From: Isoetes taiwanensis
Lineage: Eukaryota; Streptophyta; Lycopodiopsida; Isoetales; Isoetaceae
Direction: 5' to 3'
Length of the DNA stretch: 64,000 bases
Assembly: GCA_021234155.1 (NCBI GenBank)
Contig: JAJEKV010000005.1
Location: 12,100,787-12,164,786 of the forward strand
Shown here: positions 9,472 through 21,190 of the stretch, one piece after another
Numbering within the stretch: the first letter of the stretch is position 1
Layout: each line of letters starts with the position of its first letter
The notes under the pieces: model-generated
What the model saw: only the letters and a program-made list of their open reading frames with translations
Database searches by the model: none
Told to the model about the DNA's origin: nothing
Program-made: the position numbers and the translations under genes

Positions 9472-12034
9472 AAGTACATTTGCACACTTTTCTATGCAGT
9501 TCGATGTATATGTGTTTTTTTTTTAAAGAGAGAGCCAACAATTGATAGTGCTCAGAAGTCTAATTAGTAAACACACTCACAGTGCACTAACTGTCATATC
9601 ATCTGCCTCAGTCTTCAATTTGTTTGGCATAATTGATGGAACACATAGATATGGCACTATTTATTAATGCTGGTCTAACTTTAACAGCATGTAAGGCTGT
9701 TACCGTCATTAGATCAACGACTTCCTACCTTCTTTAATAATATAGGAAGACACGCTTCCTCAAAGAATAATTCCTCGAAAAGGAGGGTGGTTGTTTTATT
9801 CGCAGATGTTGTTTCCATTCTATCGCTGATCTAAAATTAAGTCTTTGTATGCTCACAGGCTCAAAATCCATCTCGAACAGATATACAACACAAAACTTTA
9901 TGAAAGGGGGCTAGAGCATTAGTGCGTCAATGTCCCGTTGTTCATGTGGTGTAATCTGTCATGCAGCTGGGATTAACATTTTCAGGCTTTGAATTAGGAC
10001 TTCCAGAAATCTTCCCTTTTGGAAGGAGCCTTGAATTGGAATGCTTGAACCCTCCTGGCATTCTTAACAGTGAACTAATTGCAGGTTTAATTCTATACCT
10101 GGAAATCTTCTCTTGCATTATGATATTGGTTCCTTTAGCAACAAGGTTGATATTTATGACATTTCTTAAAGTCCTACAACTTGTTTGTAAGATTCGTGTC
10201 CTAATATTCCTCCTTCCCTGCATATACTGCAAATACAAGTAGACAGAACTCTTGAAATAAAAATCTCAGATCTATTCGGATGAAATGTCTAATGTAATAT
10301 ATATGAGCTATTTCAACAAGTCATATAAGGATGCTTGGTGTTTGCGGGTCTCTATTCTCATGTTGGTGGCCACAAATGGAGAAATATATTTCAATACTGC
10401 AGCTCTTGTTTTATGTTTGCGCACCTTCCTGCAAAGCCGAGGCCCTGTTCATGATGAATATTGCGTATCTTATATCCTTGCATGAATGATAACCATAGAA
10501 TGATGGGACATTCATTCTAATGGAATATAGATCTTGATCATGCCACAAGTGTACATATTGTGGCAACTTTTCAATTTATTTGACATACAATATTGATTAG
10601 ATGTGTGTTGTTTGTGCAGTATTTATATCTATACAAGAAGAGTCACAGAGGTAGCATCTTGTCTCATAACTGTAGTTGGGCATATAATGTTTGCCATAGC
10701 ATTTCTAGGTACATTGTGGTCTTGGCTTCAAATCAACTTCATGTGAAGCTAGTATTGGCATTTTGCATGTGTCTAGGCTGAATGCCTGTTATCAAGGGTT
10801 CATGTCGTAAGCATGCCTGTGACATACATGCATGCCTTATAACAAACAACCCCATGCCTGAGATGTATGATCTGTATCCAAAATTTGGTGTTTGGAGGAT
10901 TTGCTTATGTCATTATTTGTTAGGCTTAGATTCTTTATTAGTTTATAACCTTTCTCTGATCATTGTAAAAGCAACTGTTCTAGTTATGTTATTATCTTAT
11001 AAAAGGGGTGCCATAACGAGATAAAGGCCCTTCAAAAGTGCTGTGAAAAATGTGAATACAAATCGTGGCATTGTGCATCTTTATCAGGCCTCCTTGGAAG
11101 CAAAAGCATGCTGACAAATATGTGTTATTTGTTTTAGATGTTATCAAGGGGTCCTATATAATATTCATGTAATCTTGCTAAGAACTAACTGGCCAAATAT
11201 GGTAGTTGGTATGCCCTATGCTATCTTTGTGATGAATTCTATCTCAAACATGGACCTATCTGGCCATGTCTTAAGTTATTGAAGATGGCCCAAGCTGTTA
11301 GGGACATATTCTGTTTGTTATCATTATTAATTCTTTTTAGATGGAAGTTAAAAGGACACAAATTACTGTAAAATTATATAATATATATTGTTTTTTCATT
11401 CGAATGTATCCTATAAGGAATTGCTCAAATTTAAGTAACGATTTGGATTGTCATGACTTTATGTGCCTGCATCAGTAATAGTACCATATAGAAATATATA
11501 AAATAGCATATATTCACAACCTAAGATGAGAAGGCAATGGCTAATGTAAAATAATGGTCATTTAGAAGCTATCACGCCTCTTATTCTGTCGCATTCTTTT
11601 CATATATTGCCTATATACTTGGAGTATATAACTGGCAATGCTATGGATGTCATCATTTTATTTTGAGAACGGTATTTGATAATAATCATGTTCTAAAATG
11701 TGTGTCCTTATGGGTCCTTATGATTACTTCAGATGTTTTAAAAATCCAAAAAACCTTGAGTTGTTGGATCCTAAATCATCTTCCAATAATCTAATGCACA
11801 TGGGTCTACACATCGTACACATGACAAAACTCGGATTAGAAAGAGCTCTTGCTTTAGCGAACTTAGAGACCACGTGCACACAATATTAGCTCGGAGACTA
11901 CATGCACACAATATATTCGAGTTGCAGGGGGGAATTTGGATTTGCAATGCTGTCCACATGTAATCAACAAACAGAAATCAACAATTTAATAGAAATAAGA
12001 ACAACAAGAGCACAAAACTGAAAACACCTTTCAA
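9472..12034. other. Intergenic, no gene supported
   Basis: The frame at 9961-10242 (plus, 93 codons) is the longest. It starts with a plausible mixed-composition segment but turns hydrophobic and AT-rich and matches nothing I know. I see no RNA gene or mobile-element terminus in this stretch. Confidence 0.5.
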
Positions 12035-13430
12035 TTCTTGCACTGCGACTCGCATGAAACCAACAAAGCGCCCGATAGATAGGCTTCTCATTCATCTCAG
12101 CAGATTTTCTACAATGGTGGACAGTGGATAGTCGCACACATGCGAACTACCCACGAAAAATAAAGGGAAAATCCAATTATATCATTTGGACCCCAAAACA
12201 AATACAATGCTAATAGATGAATGGCTGATGTACCTGCCGAAAGCTTATCACCGGGATTAAAAAACCCCGCCCTTTCGGGTTTTCGAGGAAAAACCCTAGT
12301 GATAAAGCCTTGCCGGCAAGGGCTTAGACAAACGTAAGGCATAGAATCGCTCCCAAAAACCCGCGCATGGAGAAGTCAAAATGGATGGCGCTCGCCAACC
12401 TGTACCTGCACATCACCAACAACAAACGAGAAACATACCAAAGAATAGCATCACCCAGTGGGCGGAAAAAAAGCATCACCCACCGGGTGGAAAAACATGA
12501 TAAACAGAACTTGTACAAAATATAATAAACAAAGAAGGGGGAGGGTGGGTTCAAAGAGAATAAGGTGCTTCTTTGAGAAGAGGAAGCCCGCGGGTAAACG
12601 TCGATGAAGAACTCGCAATAAGTAGCAAAACGCCCAACCTGATGAACGGCCTAAAAGCGATGCGATGCATGCATCGCGGCGCATACAATGCATGCATGCT
12701 CGTCTTGAGCAAGAATGCCGATTCGCTACGCGAATCGGCGAGCATATTCTTACCGCGATTCGCATGAAACCAACAAAAACGCCCGATACCAAAGGACTTC
12801 CTTAACAAACTAGGATCGGGGACGAAGGTCACGGGATGAAGGCTAAAGGCGGAAAAGGACAACCGGAAAGCAATGCCAAATTGGCCAAACCAGGCGAAGA
12901 AGCCCCTCCTGCACGAAACAAATCAAAGAGAATGAGATGCTGCGGGGAAGAGGAAGCCTTGGATGAAAACGTCGATGAAAAGAACTCACATGAATAAGTA
13001 GCAAATGCCCAACTTTGAAGAAACGGCCCAAAAGCGCGCGATGCATGCATGCGGCGCATGCAATGCATGCATGCTCGTCTTGAGCAAAGAATGGCGATTA
13101 AGCTCGCACGCGAATCGGCGGCATTCTTGCCTTTGCGACTTCGCATGAAACCAACAAAGCGCCCGAATACCAAAGGACTTCCTTAACAAACTAGGATCGA
13201 GGGCGAAGGTCACGCGGGATGAAGGCTAAAAGGCGGAAAGGACGACAGGAAAAAGCGCCAAATTGGCCAAACCGGGGAAAAGCCCTCCCACCTCAGGAAA
13301 CAATTCAAAGAGAATAAGGTACTGCTGAGAGAAGAGGAAGCGTCGATGAAACGTCACATGCATGCGACGCATGCAATGCATGCATGCTCGTCTTGAGCAA
13401 GAATGCCGATTCGCTACGCGAATCGACAAC
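12035..13430 (-). repeat. Array arm 1 (minus orientation)
   Basis: Order is terminal word, module B (about 12072-12545), core, A, core, A, core. Hairpin cores lie near 12711-12745, 13081-13120 and 13400-13430. It faces arm 2 across a spacer, forming a large imperfect palindrome. Confidence 0.8.
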
Positions 13431-14710
13431 ATTAGCAGGCACTACTCCAACCCACCCACATAAAAAACGTGGATTTGACTCTGCACATTATTTTCCCTTT
13501 GTTCTTAAAAGTTGCATGTCAAGCCCTGCTCCATCTTCAGCTTGTGGCTTGCCCAACACAACAAACCCAAGCAACCCAAGCACATACAACCAATCAATTC
13601 TCTCAGTAGAAGCTATTTCTTTTAAATCTTAACAGATCTTCAGAGCAGTATCTCAATCTGGCCGTAGCTCTACCAAAAGGTTGAATGGAGTCTGCGAATT
13701 TCATTGAACGCGCTCTTGTGGTTTGCTCCCCCTCCGAATCAAGACATTATGAAGTGGCCGACCGATAAATCCAAGATAAGAAGATCACAGATTTGAGTTG
13801 CCAGATGTCCCAAATCGAGAAAAAAAACAAACAAAAAAAACAAAACTTATGCTACCAAACTAGACCAAGGCAAGGGGAAAAAGAAATACACATGCTAAAT
13901 TTAACATTTTTTGAAAAAAAATCAACAAGGGCTCGACCCGTAAAAAACATTGGGCAACTTTGTTGAAGTAGCATGAAGCATTTTCTAGGCGAGTAGGTGG
14001 GGGATGAGTTTTCTTATAGGGTTTTGTAATTTTTCCCAAAATTAGGGCTATTTATGTAAGTTGATGATGTTTGGTTCCCTTTGTCTTCCTACATGGTCTT
14101 CCATGATGCTTGGAAAACCTACTTGTTCTAACCAAATTTAGAGGCTCCTCCTCCTCCTCCTCCATGCAACCTAACAAAGAAGGCTATCGTATTGGCCCCC
14201 TATGTCTGCTTAAGTCTCATTAAGGACATTTGGAGGGTCTTATGGGAGATGTTACCAATGTGGTATGATATCACACAATGGAGCTTATAAAGATAGGTGA
14301 TGCTCTTGAAACTTTAATTGCTATTAATTATCTACATATAACACAATGAAGCTTTGTACTTGTACATTGTGTTGGTCAATTACTAGTTCATGGACTTTAT
14401 TTGTCTACAAGTTTTAAATTTATCGCATTATAGCCATCGTTTGATCTATTTTTACAAAACACCAGTTAAATACACATATCATGGGTCCAAGCCACCTTCA
14501 CGAGAACATTCCCACTTGCACTGGCGTATAACATGACATGACACAAGAGCCAAAGCCCCACGATAGAAGGCAAGGCAATAATGGTCATAAGAAGGGCATT
14601 CACCGCATAACAATTGTACGTAATGCTATCATGAATAAAAGACAAAAAACAATTGTTGAATGTATTGCCAATCACGATAAATGACTTTCAACCAGATAAA
14701 ACAATTATCA
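13431..14710. other. Spacer between inverted arms
   Basis: Non-repetitive, AT-rich DNA unlike the arms, with a short CTC-repeat run near 14147-14162. No gene recognised. It forms the loop of the first inverted pair of arms. Confidence 0.6.
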
Positions 14711-17135
14711 ATGTCGTCGATTCGCGTAGCGAATCGGCATTCTTGCTCAAGACGAGCATGCATGCATTGCATGCGTCGCATGCATGCATCGCATGCATTT
14801 GGTAGATGTTCGTCCGGGTTGGGCGTTTGCTACTTATGCGGATTTCTTCCTCGGCGTTTCATCGGGCGCTTCCTCTTCTCTGTGATTACCTTTTCTCTTT
14901 GATTTGTTTCGGGGGGGGGCTTCTTCTTCCTGCTGGTTTTGATAATTGGCGTTGCTTTCCTGCTGTCCTTTTCGGCCTTTAGCCTTCATCCTGTGACCTT
15001 CATCCTCGATCCTAGTTTGTTAAGGAAGTCGCTTTGGTATTCGGGCGCTTTGTTGGTTTCATGCGAGTCGCGGTGCAAGAATGTCGCCGATTCGCGTGGC
15101 GAATCGGCATTCTGCTCAAAACGAGCATGCATGCATTGCATAAGGCTGCGCATGCATGCATCGCATGCATTTTGGGCGTTCTTCGGTTGGGCGTTTGCTA
15201 CTTATTGCGGAGTTCTTCATCGGCGTTTCATCGGTAGCTTCCTCTTCTCTGTGATACCTTTTTCTCTTTGAATTTGTTTCGAGGCGGGGGGGAGGCTTCT
15301 TCTGCTTGGTTTAGCAGGCAATTTAGGCGTTGCTTTCTGCTGTCTTTTTAGGCCTTTAGCCTTCATCCTGTGACCTTAAGTCCTCGATCCTAATTTGTTA
15401 AGGAAGTCCTTTGGTATTGGTGGCTTTGTTGGTTTCATGCGAATCGCTGATTAAGAATGTCGTCGATTGGCGTGGCGAATCCGGCATTCTTCTCAAGGCA
15501 ACATTTAATACGATACATCGTCGCATGCATCACCGCGGCTTTATGCATTTTAGGGCGTTAAGTCGGGGTTGGGCGTTTGCTACTTATTGCGGATTTCTTC
15601 CTCGGCGTTTCATCGGCGCTTCCTCTTCTCTTAGCGATTACCTTTTTTCTCTTTGAACCCACCCTCCCCCTTCTTTGTTTATTCTTTTTTTTACGCGAGT
15701 TCTTTTTATCATGTTTTCCACGGGTGGGTGATGCTTTTTCCACCCAATTGGGTGATGCTATTCTTTGGTATGTTTCGCTTTTGTTGTTGGTGATGTGCGG
15801 TGTGCGGGTTGGCGGCGCCATCCGCTTTGACTTCTCCATGCGCTGGTTTTTGGGAGCGATTCTATGCCTACGTTTGTCTAAGCCCCTTGCCGGCTAGGCT
15901 TTATCACTAGGTTTTTCCTCGAAAACCCGAAAGGGCGGGGTTTTTTAATCCCGGTGATAAGCTTTCGGCAGGTACATCATCCACTCATCTATTAGCATTG
16001 TATTTGTTTTGGGGTCCAAATGATATAATTGGATTTTCCCTTTATTTTTTGTGGATAGTTCGCATGTGTGCGGCTATCCACTGTCCACCATTGTAGAAAT
16101 CTGGCTTTGAGATGAATGAGAAGCCTATCTATCTATCAGGCGTTTTGTTGGTTTCATCACGAGTCCCATTCTAGAATCCCATCGATCAGGGACATCGGAT
16201 CGCCATTCTAGAATGGGGCGACATGCATGTTTTGCATGCATCTTGGTGGCCTTATGCCCATTATGGTTGGGAGTTAAGCTATTTTAGGCGCGATTACGCA
16301 TCAACATCTCATCGGTAGCTTCCTCTTCTCTCTGTGATACCTTATTCTCTTTGATTGTTTCCCGAGGCGGGGGAGGGCTTCTCCACACTTGGTTTGTGGT
16401 TTGGCATTTGTTTCTTTGTCCTTTTTCCAGGCCATTAGCCTTAGATCTGTGACCTTCCCCTCGATCCCTAGTTTGTAAGAAGTCCTTTTGGTATTCGGGC
16501 GGTTTTGTTGGTTTCATGCGAGTCCCATTCTAGAATCCCATCGATCCGAGGACATCGGATCGCCATTCTAGAATGGGACGAGTATCACATGCATCATGCG
16601 GGCGGCGCATGCCCATTATGGTTGGGAGTTCGCTATTTTTAGGCGCGATTACTGCATCAACATCTCATCGGCGCTTCCTCTTCTCTCTCGTGATTACCTT
16701 ATTCTCTTTGAACCCACCCTCCCCTTTCTTTGTTTTGTATTTTTATCGCGTGTACAGCGTAAGTAATCAACCCTCCACTCGGGAGGTTTGTTTTGTCTTG
16801 TTGTTTTATTGGTGATGTGCGGTGCAGGTTAGCGGCGACATCTGTTTCCGACTTTTTCCATTACGTGGGTTTTGGGAGGCGATTTTTATGCCTTTATGCG
16901 TTTGTCCAAGCCCCTTGCGAAGGCTTATCACTAGGGTTTTTCCTCGAAAACCCGAAGGGCGGGTTTTTAATCCCTATTGATAAGCTTTCTACAGTACACT
17001 AGCCTAATCTCTATTAGCATTGTATTTTGTTGGGGTCCAAATGATATAATTGGATTTTCCCTTTATTTTTGTGGGTAGTTATATGTGTGCGCTACCCACT
17101 ATCCTCGTGTAGAAAATCTGCTGAGATGAATGAGA
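14711..17135 (+). repeat. Array arms 2 and 3 (plus orientation)
   Basis: Standard cores lie at about 14711-14795, 15093-15170 and 15455-15545, followed by module B (about 15650-16137). Two variant cores then follow near 16154-16222 and 16528-16580, where CATTCTAGAAT-based arms replace the GCCGATTCGC arms. A second B copy ends at about 17135. Confidence 0.8.
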
Positions 17136-17166
17136 AGCATGAATGGGCTTCTCATTCATCTCGCAG
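17108..17166. repeat. Tail-to-tail junction palindrome
   Basis: GAGATGAATGAGAAGC faces GCTTCTCATTCATCTC across a seven-base centre near 17137-17143. This is where array orientation flips and two B modules meet end to end. Confidence 0.85.
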
Positions 17167-19250
17167 ATTTCTGAATGGATGGACCGATAGCCGCAATACG
17201 CTAATCCAACTACCCACCTAAAAATAAAGGGAAAATCCAATTATATCATTTGGACCCCAAAAAAAAATACAATGCTAATAGATGAGTGGTTGATGTACTG
17301 CCAAAAGCTTATCACCGGGATTAAAAAACCAGCCCTTCGGTTTTCGAGGAAAAACCCTAGTGATAAGCCTTCGACAAGGGGCTTAGACAAACGTGAAGGC
17401 ATAGAATCGCCCCCAAAACCCCGCATGGAGAAAGTCAAAACGGATGGCGCCCGCCAACCCCGCAACCCGCACATCACCAACACAACAAACGAGAAACATA
17501 CCAAAGAATAGCATCACCCAATGGGTGGAAAAAGCATCACCCACCGGGTGGAAAAAACATGATAAAATGTAACTTGTACAAAAATATAAAAAACAAAGAA
17601 GGGGGAGGGTGGGTTCAAAGAGAATAAGGTACCGAGAGAAGAGGAAGCGCCGGATGAAACGCCGATGAAGAACGGCGAATAAGTAGCAAACGCCCAACCC
17701 GAAGAACGCCCAAAACGCATGGCGATGCATGCATGCGACGCGATGTAATGTGCATGCATGCCGTCTTGATAAAGAATGGCGATTCGCTACGCCGAATCGA
17801 CGCATATTCTTGCAATCGCGACGCATGAAACCAACAAAGCCCCGGTCACCAAAGGACTTCCTTAACAAACTAGGATCGAGGGATCTAAGGTCACGGGATG
17901 AAGGCTAAAGGCCGGAAAGGACAGCAGGAAAAACAACGCCAAATTAGCCAAACCAGGCGGGGAAGAAGCCCTCCCCGCCTCGAAACAAATCAAAGAGAAT
18001 AAGGTGCTGCCGAGAGAAGAGGAAAGCCGGCGAAACGTCGGCGAAGAACTCTGCAATAAGTAGCAAACGCCCAACTTGACGAAACGACCCAAAACGCATG
18101 TAACGCATGCATGCATCGCGACGATGCAATGCATGCATGCTCGCCTTGAGCAAGAATGCCACTTTCGCCAATCCGCGAAATTCTTACCGGTGCGACTCGC
18201 ATGAAACCAACAAAGCGCCATAAATGAGGCTTCTCATTCATCTCGGCAGATTTGCTACAATGGTGGGCGATGGATAGTCACACACATGCGAACTATCCAC
18301 AAAAAATAAAGGGAAAATCAATTATATCATTTGGACCCCAAAACAAATACAATGCTAAAGGATGAGTGGCTGATGTACTGCCCGAAAGCTTATCACCGGG
18401 ATTAAAACCCGCCCTTTTCGGGTTTTTGGAAAAACCTAATGATAAGCCTTGACAAGGGCTTAGACAAGCGTAAAGGCATACAATCGCTCCAAAACCAGCC
18501 GCATGGAGAAGTCAAAGCGGATGGCGCCGCCACCGTACGCACATCACCAACAACAAACGAAACATACCAAAGAATAGCATCACCCTAGTGGGTGGAAAAA
18601 AGCATCACCCAAATTGGAAAAACATGATAAACGCGAGAACTGTATAAAATAGGAAGGGGGGAGGGTGGGTTCAAAGAAAATAGCGCTGGCGAGAGAAAGA
18701 GGAAAGCGCCGATGAACGTCGATGAAGAATTCCATAATAAGTAGCAAATGCCCAACGACGAATGGCCCAAAGCATCACGATGCATGCATCGGAAGCATGC
18801 AATGCATGCATGCTCGTCTGAAACAAGAATGCCCGATTAAGCTCGCCCGAATCGGCGACGATACTGCATTCGATGAAACCAACAAAGCGCCGAATACCAA
18901 AGGACTTCCTTAACAAACTAGGATCGAACGAAGGTCCGGGGATGAAGACTAAAGGCGGAAAAAGCAGCCCGAAAGAGCGCCAAATTGGCCAAACGAGGGA
19001 AAAGCCCCTCCCTGAAACAAATCAAAAAAAGAAATAGGTTACTTCTTGAGAGAAGAGGAAAGCGCCCGATGAAAGCGTCGATGAAAAATTCGCAATAAGT
19101 AGCAAATGCCCAACGGCGAATGGCCCAAAGCGCATGCGATGCATGCATCACGAGCATCGCGATACATGCATGCTGCGTCTGGAGTGGCACGCCACCGCTA
19201 CGCCGAATCGCATCGGACATTCTTTGCACCGCACTGCATGAAAACCAAAA
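17143..19250 (-). repeat. Array arms 4 and 5 (minus orientation)
   Basis: Two consecutive B-core-A-core sets, with B at about 17143-17612 and 18225-18665. Cores lie near 17775-17805, 18150-18180, 18830-18865 and 19185-19215. Some cores are damaged by short insertions or deletions. Confidence 0.8.
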
Positions 19251-19256
19251 GCGCCC

Positions 19257-20263
19257 CATGCATGCATTGCATCCGCATGCATGCATCGCATGCGTTATTC
19301 GGTTACCAAGTTGGCGTTTGCTACTTATTGCGAGTTCTTCATCGGCGTTTCATGGTAGCTTCCTCTTCTCAGCATGACTTATTCTCTTTGATTTGTTTCG
19401 TGGCGGGGGGGGGCTTCTTCCCCGCCGGGTTGGCCAATTTGGCGTTGCTTTCCCGCTGTCCTTTTTCAGCCTTTTGCCCTTCATCCCGCGATCTTCCCGC
19501 CGATCCTAGTTTGTTAAGGAAGTCCTTTGGTATTCAGCGCTTTGTTGGTTTCATCTGCGGTCGAGTGCAAGAATGTCGTCGATTCAGCGTGGCATTGGCA
19601 TTCTTGCTCAAAGGCAAGCATGCATGCATTGTATCGTCGCATGCATCACGATGCGCTTGGCCTGTTTCGGCAAGTTGGGCGCTTTTGCTACTTATTGCGA
19701 GTTCTTCATCGACGTTTCATCGGCGGCCTCTTCTCTCGCGAGCACCTTATTCTCTTTGAACCCACCCTTTCCCCCCATTCTTTGTTTACTTTATTTTGTA
19801 CAAGTTCTCGTTTTATCATGTTTTTGAAATTGGGTGATGCTTTTTCCACCCAATGGGTGATGCTATTCGCGGGTATGTTTCGCTTGTTGTTGGTGATGTG
19901 CGGTACAGGTTGGCGAAGCCATCCGCTTTTGACTTCTCCATCTTGCGGTTTTTGGGAGCAATTCTATGCCTTACGCTTGTCTAAGCCCCTGCGAGAGGAG
20001 AATATCACTAGGGTTTTCCTCGAAAACCGAAGGGCGGGTTTTTAATCCCGTGATAAGCTTTCGGCAGTACATCACCACTCATCTATTAGCATTGTATCTG
20101 TTTTTTGGGGTCCAAATGTTATAATTGGATTTTCCCTTTATTTTTCGTGGGTAGTTCGCATGTGTGCGGCTATCCACTGTCCACCATTGTAGAAATCTGC
20201 TGAGATGAATGAGAAGCCTATCTAGGGCGCTTTGTTGGTTTCATGCGAGTCGCAGTGCAAGAA
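19257..20263 (+). repeat. Array arm 6 (plus orientation)
   Basis: Orientation flips at an ATGCATGC-rich stretch near 19253-19290. The order is half core, A, core, B (about 19755-20237) and the terminal word, ending GCAGTGCAAGAA, the complement of the left end at 12035. Confidence 0.8.
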
Positions 20264-20771
20264 TGTAGAAGAATTGGACACAAGGTAAGCATTGAATGCT
20301 CATTGCTTATTCATATCAAGCATAATAATCTCCTAATCAATTCACATTTGACATTCCTTACCAAATAGATGCAACATCTAGTCCAAACAATGCGCAATAA
20401 AGATACATGTAGTTCTATATGTTTCAAACACATCTGCAACCACATCTTACACGACGATCAAGTCATCATCATCTGGTTGTGAAAGCGGTACCTCAATTAG
20501 ATCAAAAAACATATTCAAATTCTATACTAACCCAACATTGTTGTTATTATTCTTCAAAGTAGGTATTCAAAACCACACAAAATGCAAGTGGTCCAACACA
20601 TCTACTATAGAATGCACATGTGCCACGTATCAATATCTCCTTGCTTCATCAAACTAGCATAAGTTTATAGGTTAGTGTAGTATCGTGATAATCTCTAGTT
20701 CAAACGCTTGTCAAATACAAAAACCTAGTTGCAAAATAGTTGTTTCAGATTCTCTCATTGTTTAACCCTAC
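20264..20771. other. Intergenic, no gene seen
   Basis: Ordinary AT-rich DNA starts directly at the array edge, and no feature was identified. Confidence 0.5.
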
Positions 20772-20810
20772 CAAACAAACAAACAAACAAACAAACAAAC
20801 AAACAAACAA
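20772..20810. repeat. (CAAA)n microsatellite
   Basis: About ten tandem CAAA units. Confidence 0.9.
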
Positions 20811-20904
20811 TGCAAATGCCAAAAACGTGATAACGTAATCCAGCCCAACCGTTCCCCAAGCCTCCATTACTGCTAATTTTATATGTGCCATGGCTGAAAT
20901 GTAG

Positions 20905-21190
20905 GTGGTTCTCCTTGGATCTGCTCCGGATCCACGTACTCAAAATGAGTTTGTCCAATCAACTTTCGCATAGTGACAAGGCAAAGCTTTGGCTTGCATA
21001 TGATGATCCACTTTCTCATTTGGTGAGTGCGTTTCATCTGATTGCTAATCATTTCTTTCTATTTCTTGTGTCAGATCATGCACGATATATTGTATCTTGG
21101 AAATTGTGCCAGATATATACAACATTAGATTTCATTCTAGTCGCATCTATTTTTGAACCGTGTGGATTGACACAGCTGACCGCAATGTGA
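20905..21190 (+). pseudogene. Starch synthase III-like pseudogene fragment
   Basis: Two exons of a GT5 glycosyltransferase C-terminal domain are visible. Exon A (20905-21022) follows an AG acceptor and reads VVLLGSAPDPRTQNEFVQ. A frameshift follows, then NQLSHSDKAKLWLAYDDPLSHL up to a GTGAGT donor. Exon B (21113 onward) reads IYTTLDFILVASIFEPCGL, then TQLTAM and a stop at 21188-21190. The ADP-glucose-site motif of starch synthases III/IV has FEPCGLTQ-AMRYG, so the stop replaces Arg (CGA to TGA) and YG follows it. The expected Pro before SIFEPCGL is Ala. Flanking exons were not found on either side, so this is a truncated genomic remnant with its intron kept. The enzyme would elongate starch chains in plastids. 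Confidence 0.82.

Larger units (their letters stand above)
12035..20263. repeat. 8.2-kb array of tandem and inverted hairpin modules
   Basis: The block is built from three parts. A hairpin core holds an arm such as GCCGATTCGC facing GCGAATCGGC next to CATGCATGC-rich sequence. Module A is a roughly 180-bp link containing GGTTTCATGCGAGTCGC-like and TTGTTAAGGAAGTCC words. Module B is a longer link of about 430-490 bp containing a GTTTTTCCTCGAAAACCC hairpin. Together core plus A gives a repeat of about 370-385 bp. In plus-strand terms the orders are: minus at 12035-13430, a 1.28-kb spacer, plus at 14711-17135, minus at 17143-19250, plus at 19257-20263. The outermost ends are inverted repeats of at least 60 bp. 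No conserved protein is encoded; the many overlapping open frames follow the repeat. The block is clearly richer in GC and CpG than its flanks. Confidence 0.85.

Noticed and set aside
9961-10242. 93-codon frame as a membrane protein
   Set aside because: Hydrophobicity stems from AT-rich codons, the opposite strand is equally open, and no family is recognised.
15920-15955. Rho-independent-terminator-like hairpin followed by a T-run
   Set aside because: The genome is a plant nucleus. The same hairpin plus TTTTTTAATCC is found in LINE 3' ends, so it is explained as an element 3' structure.
12551-19759. Many overlapping open frames of 60-217 codons on both strands
   Set aside because: They follow the repeated modules in whatever frame is open, differ between copies through indels, and show no codon-level conservation; they are read-throughs of the array.
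12035-20263. CRISPR-like array
   Set aside because: Units are hundreds of bases long, occur in both orientations, and the context is a plant nuclear genome with no Cas genes.
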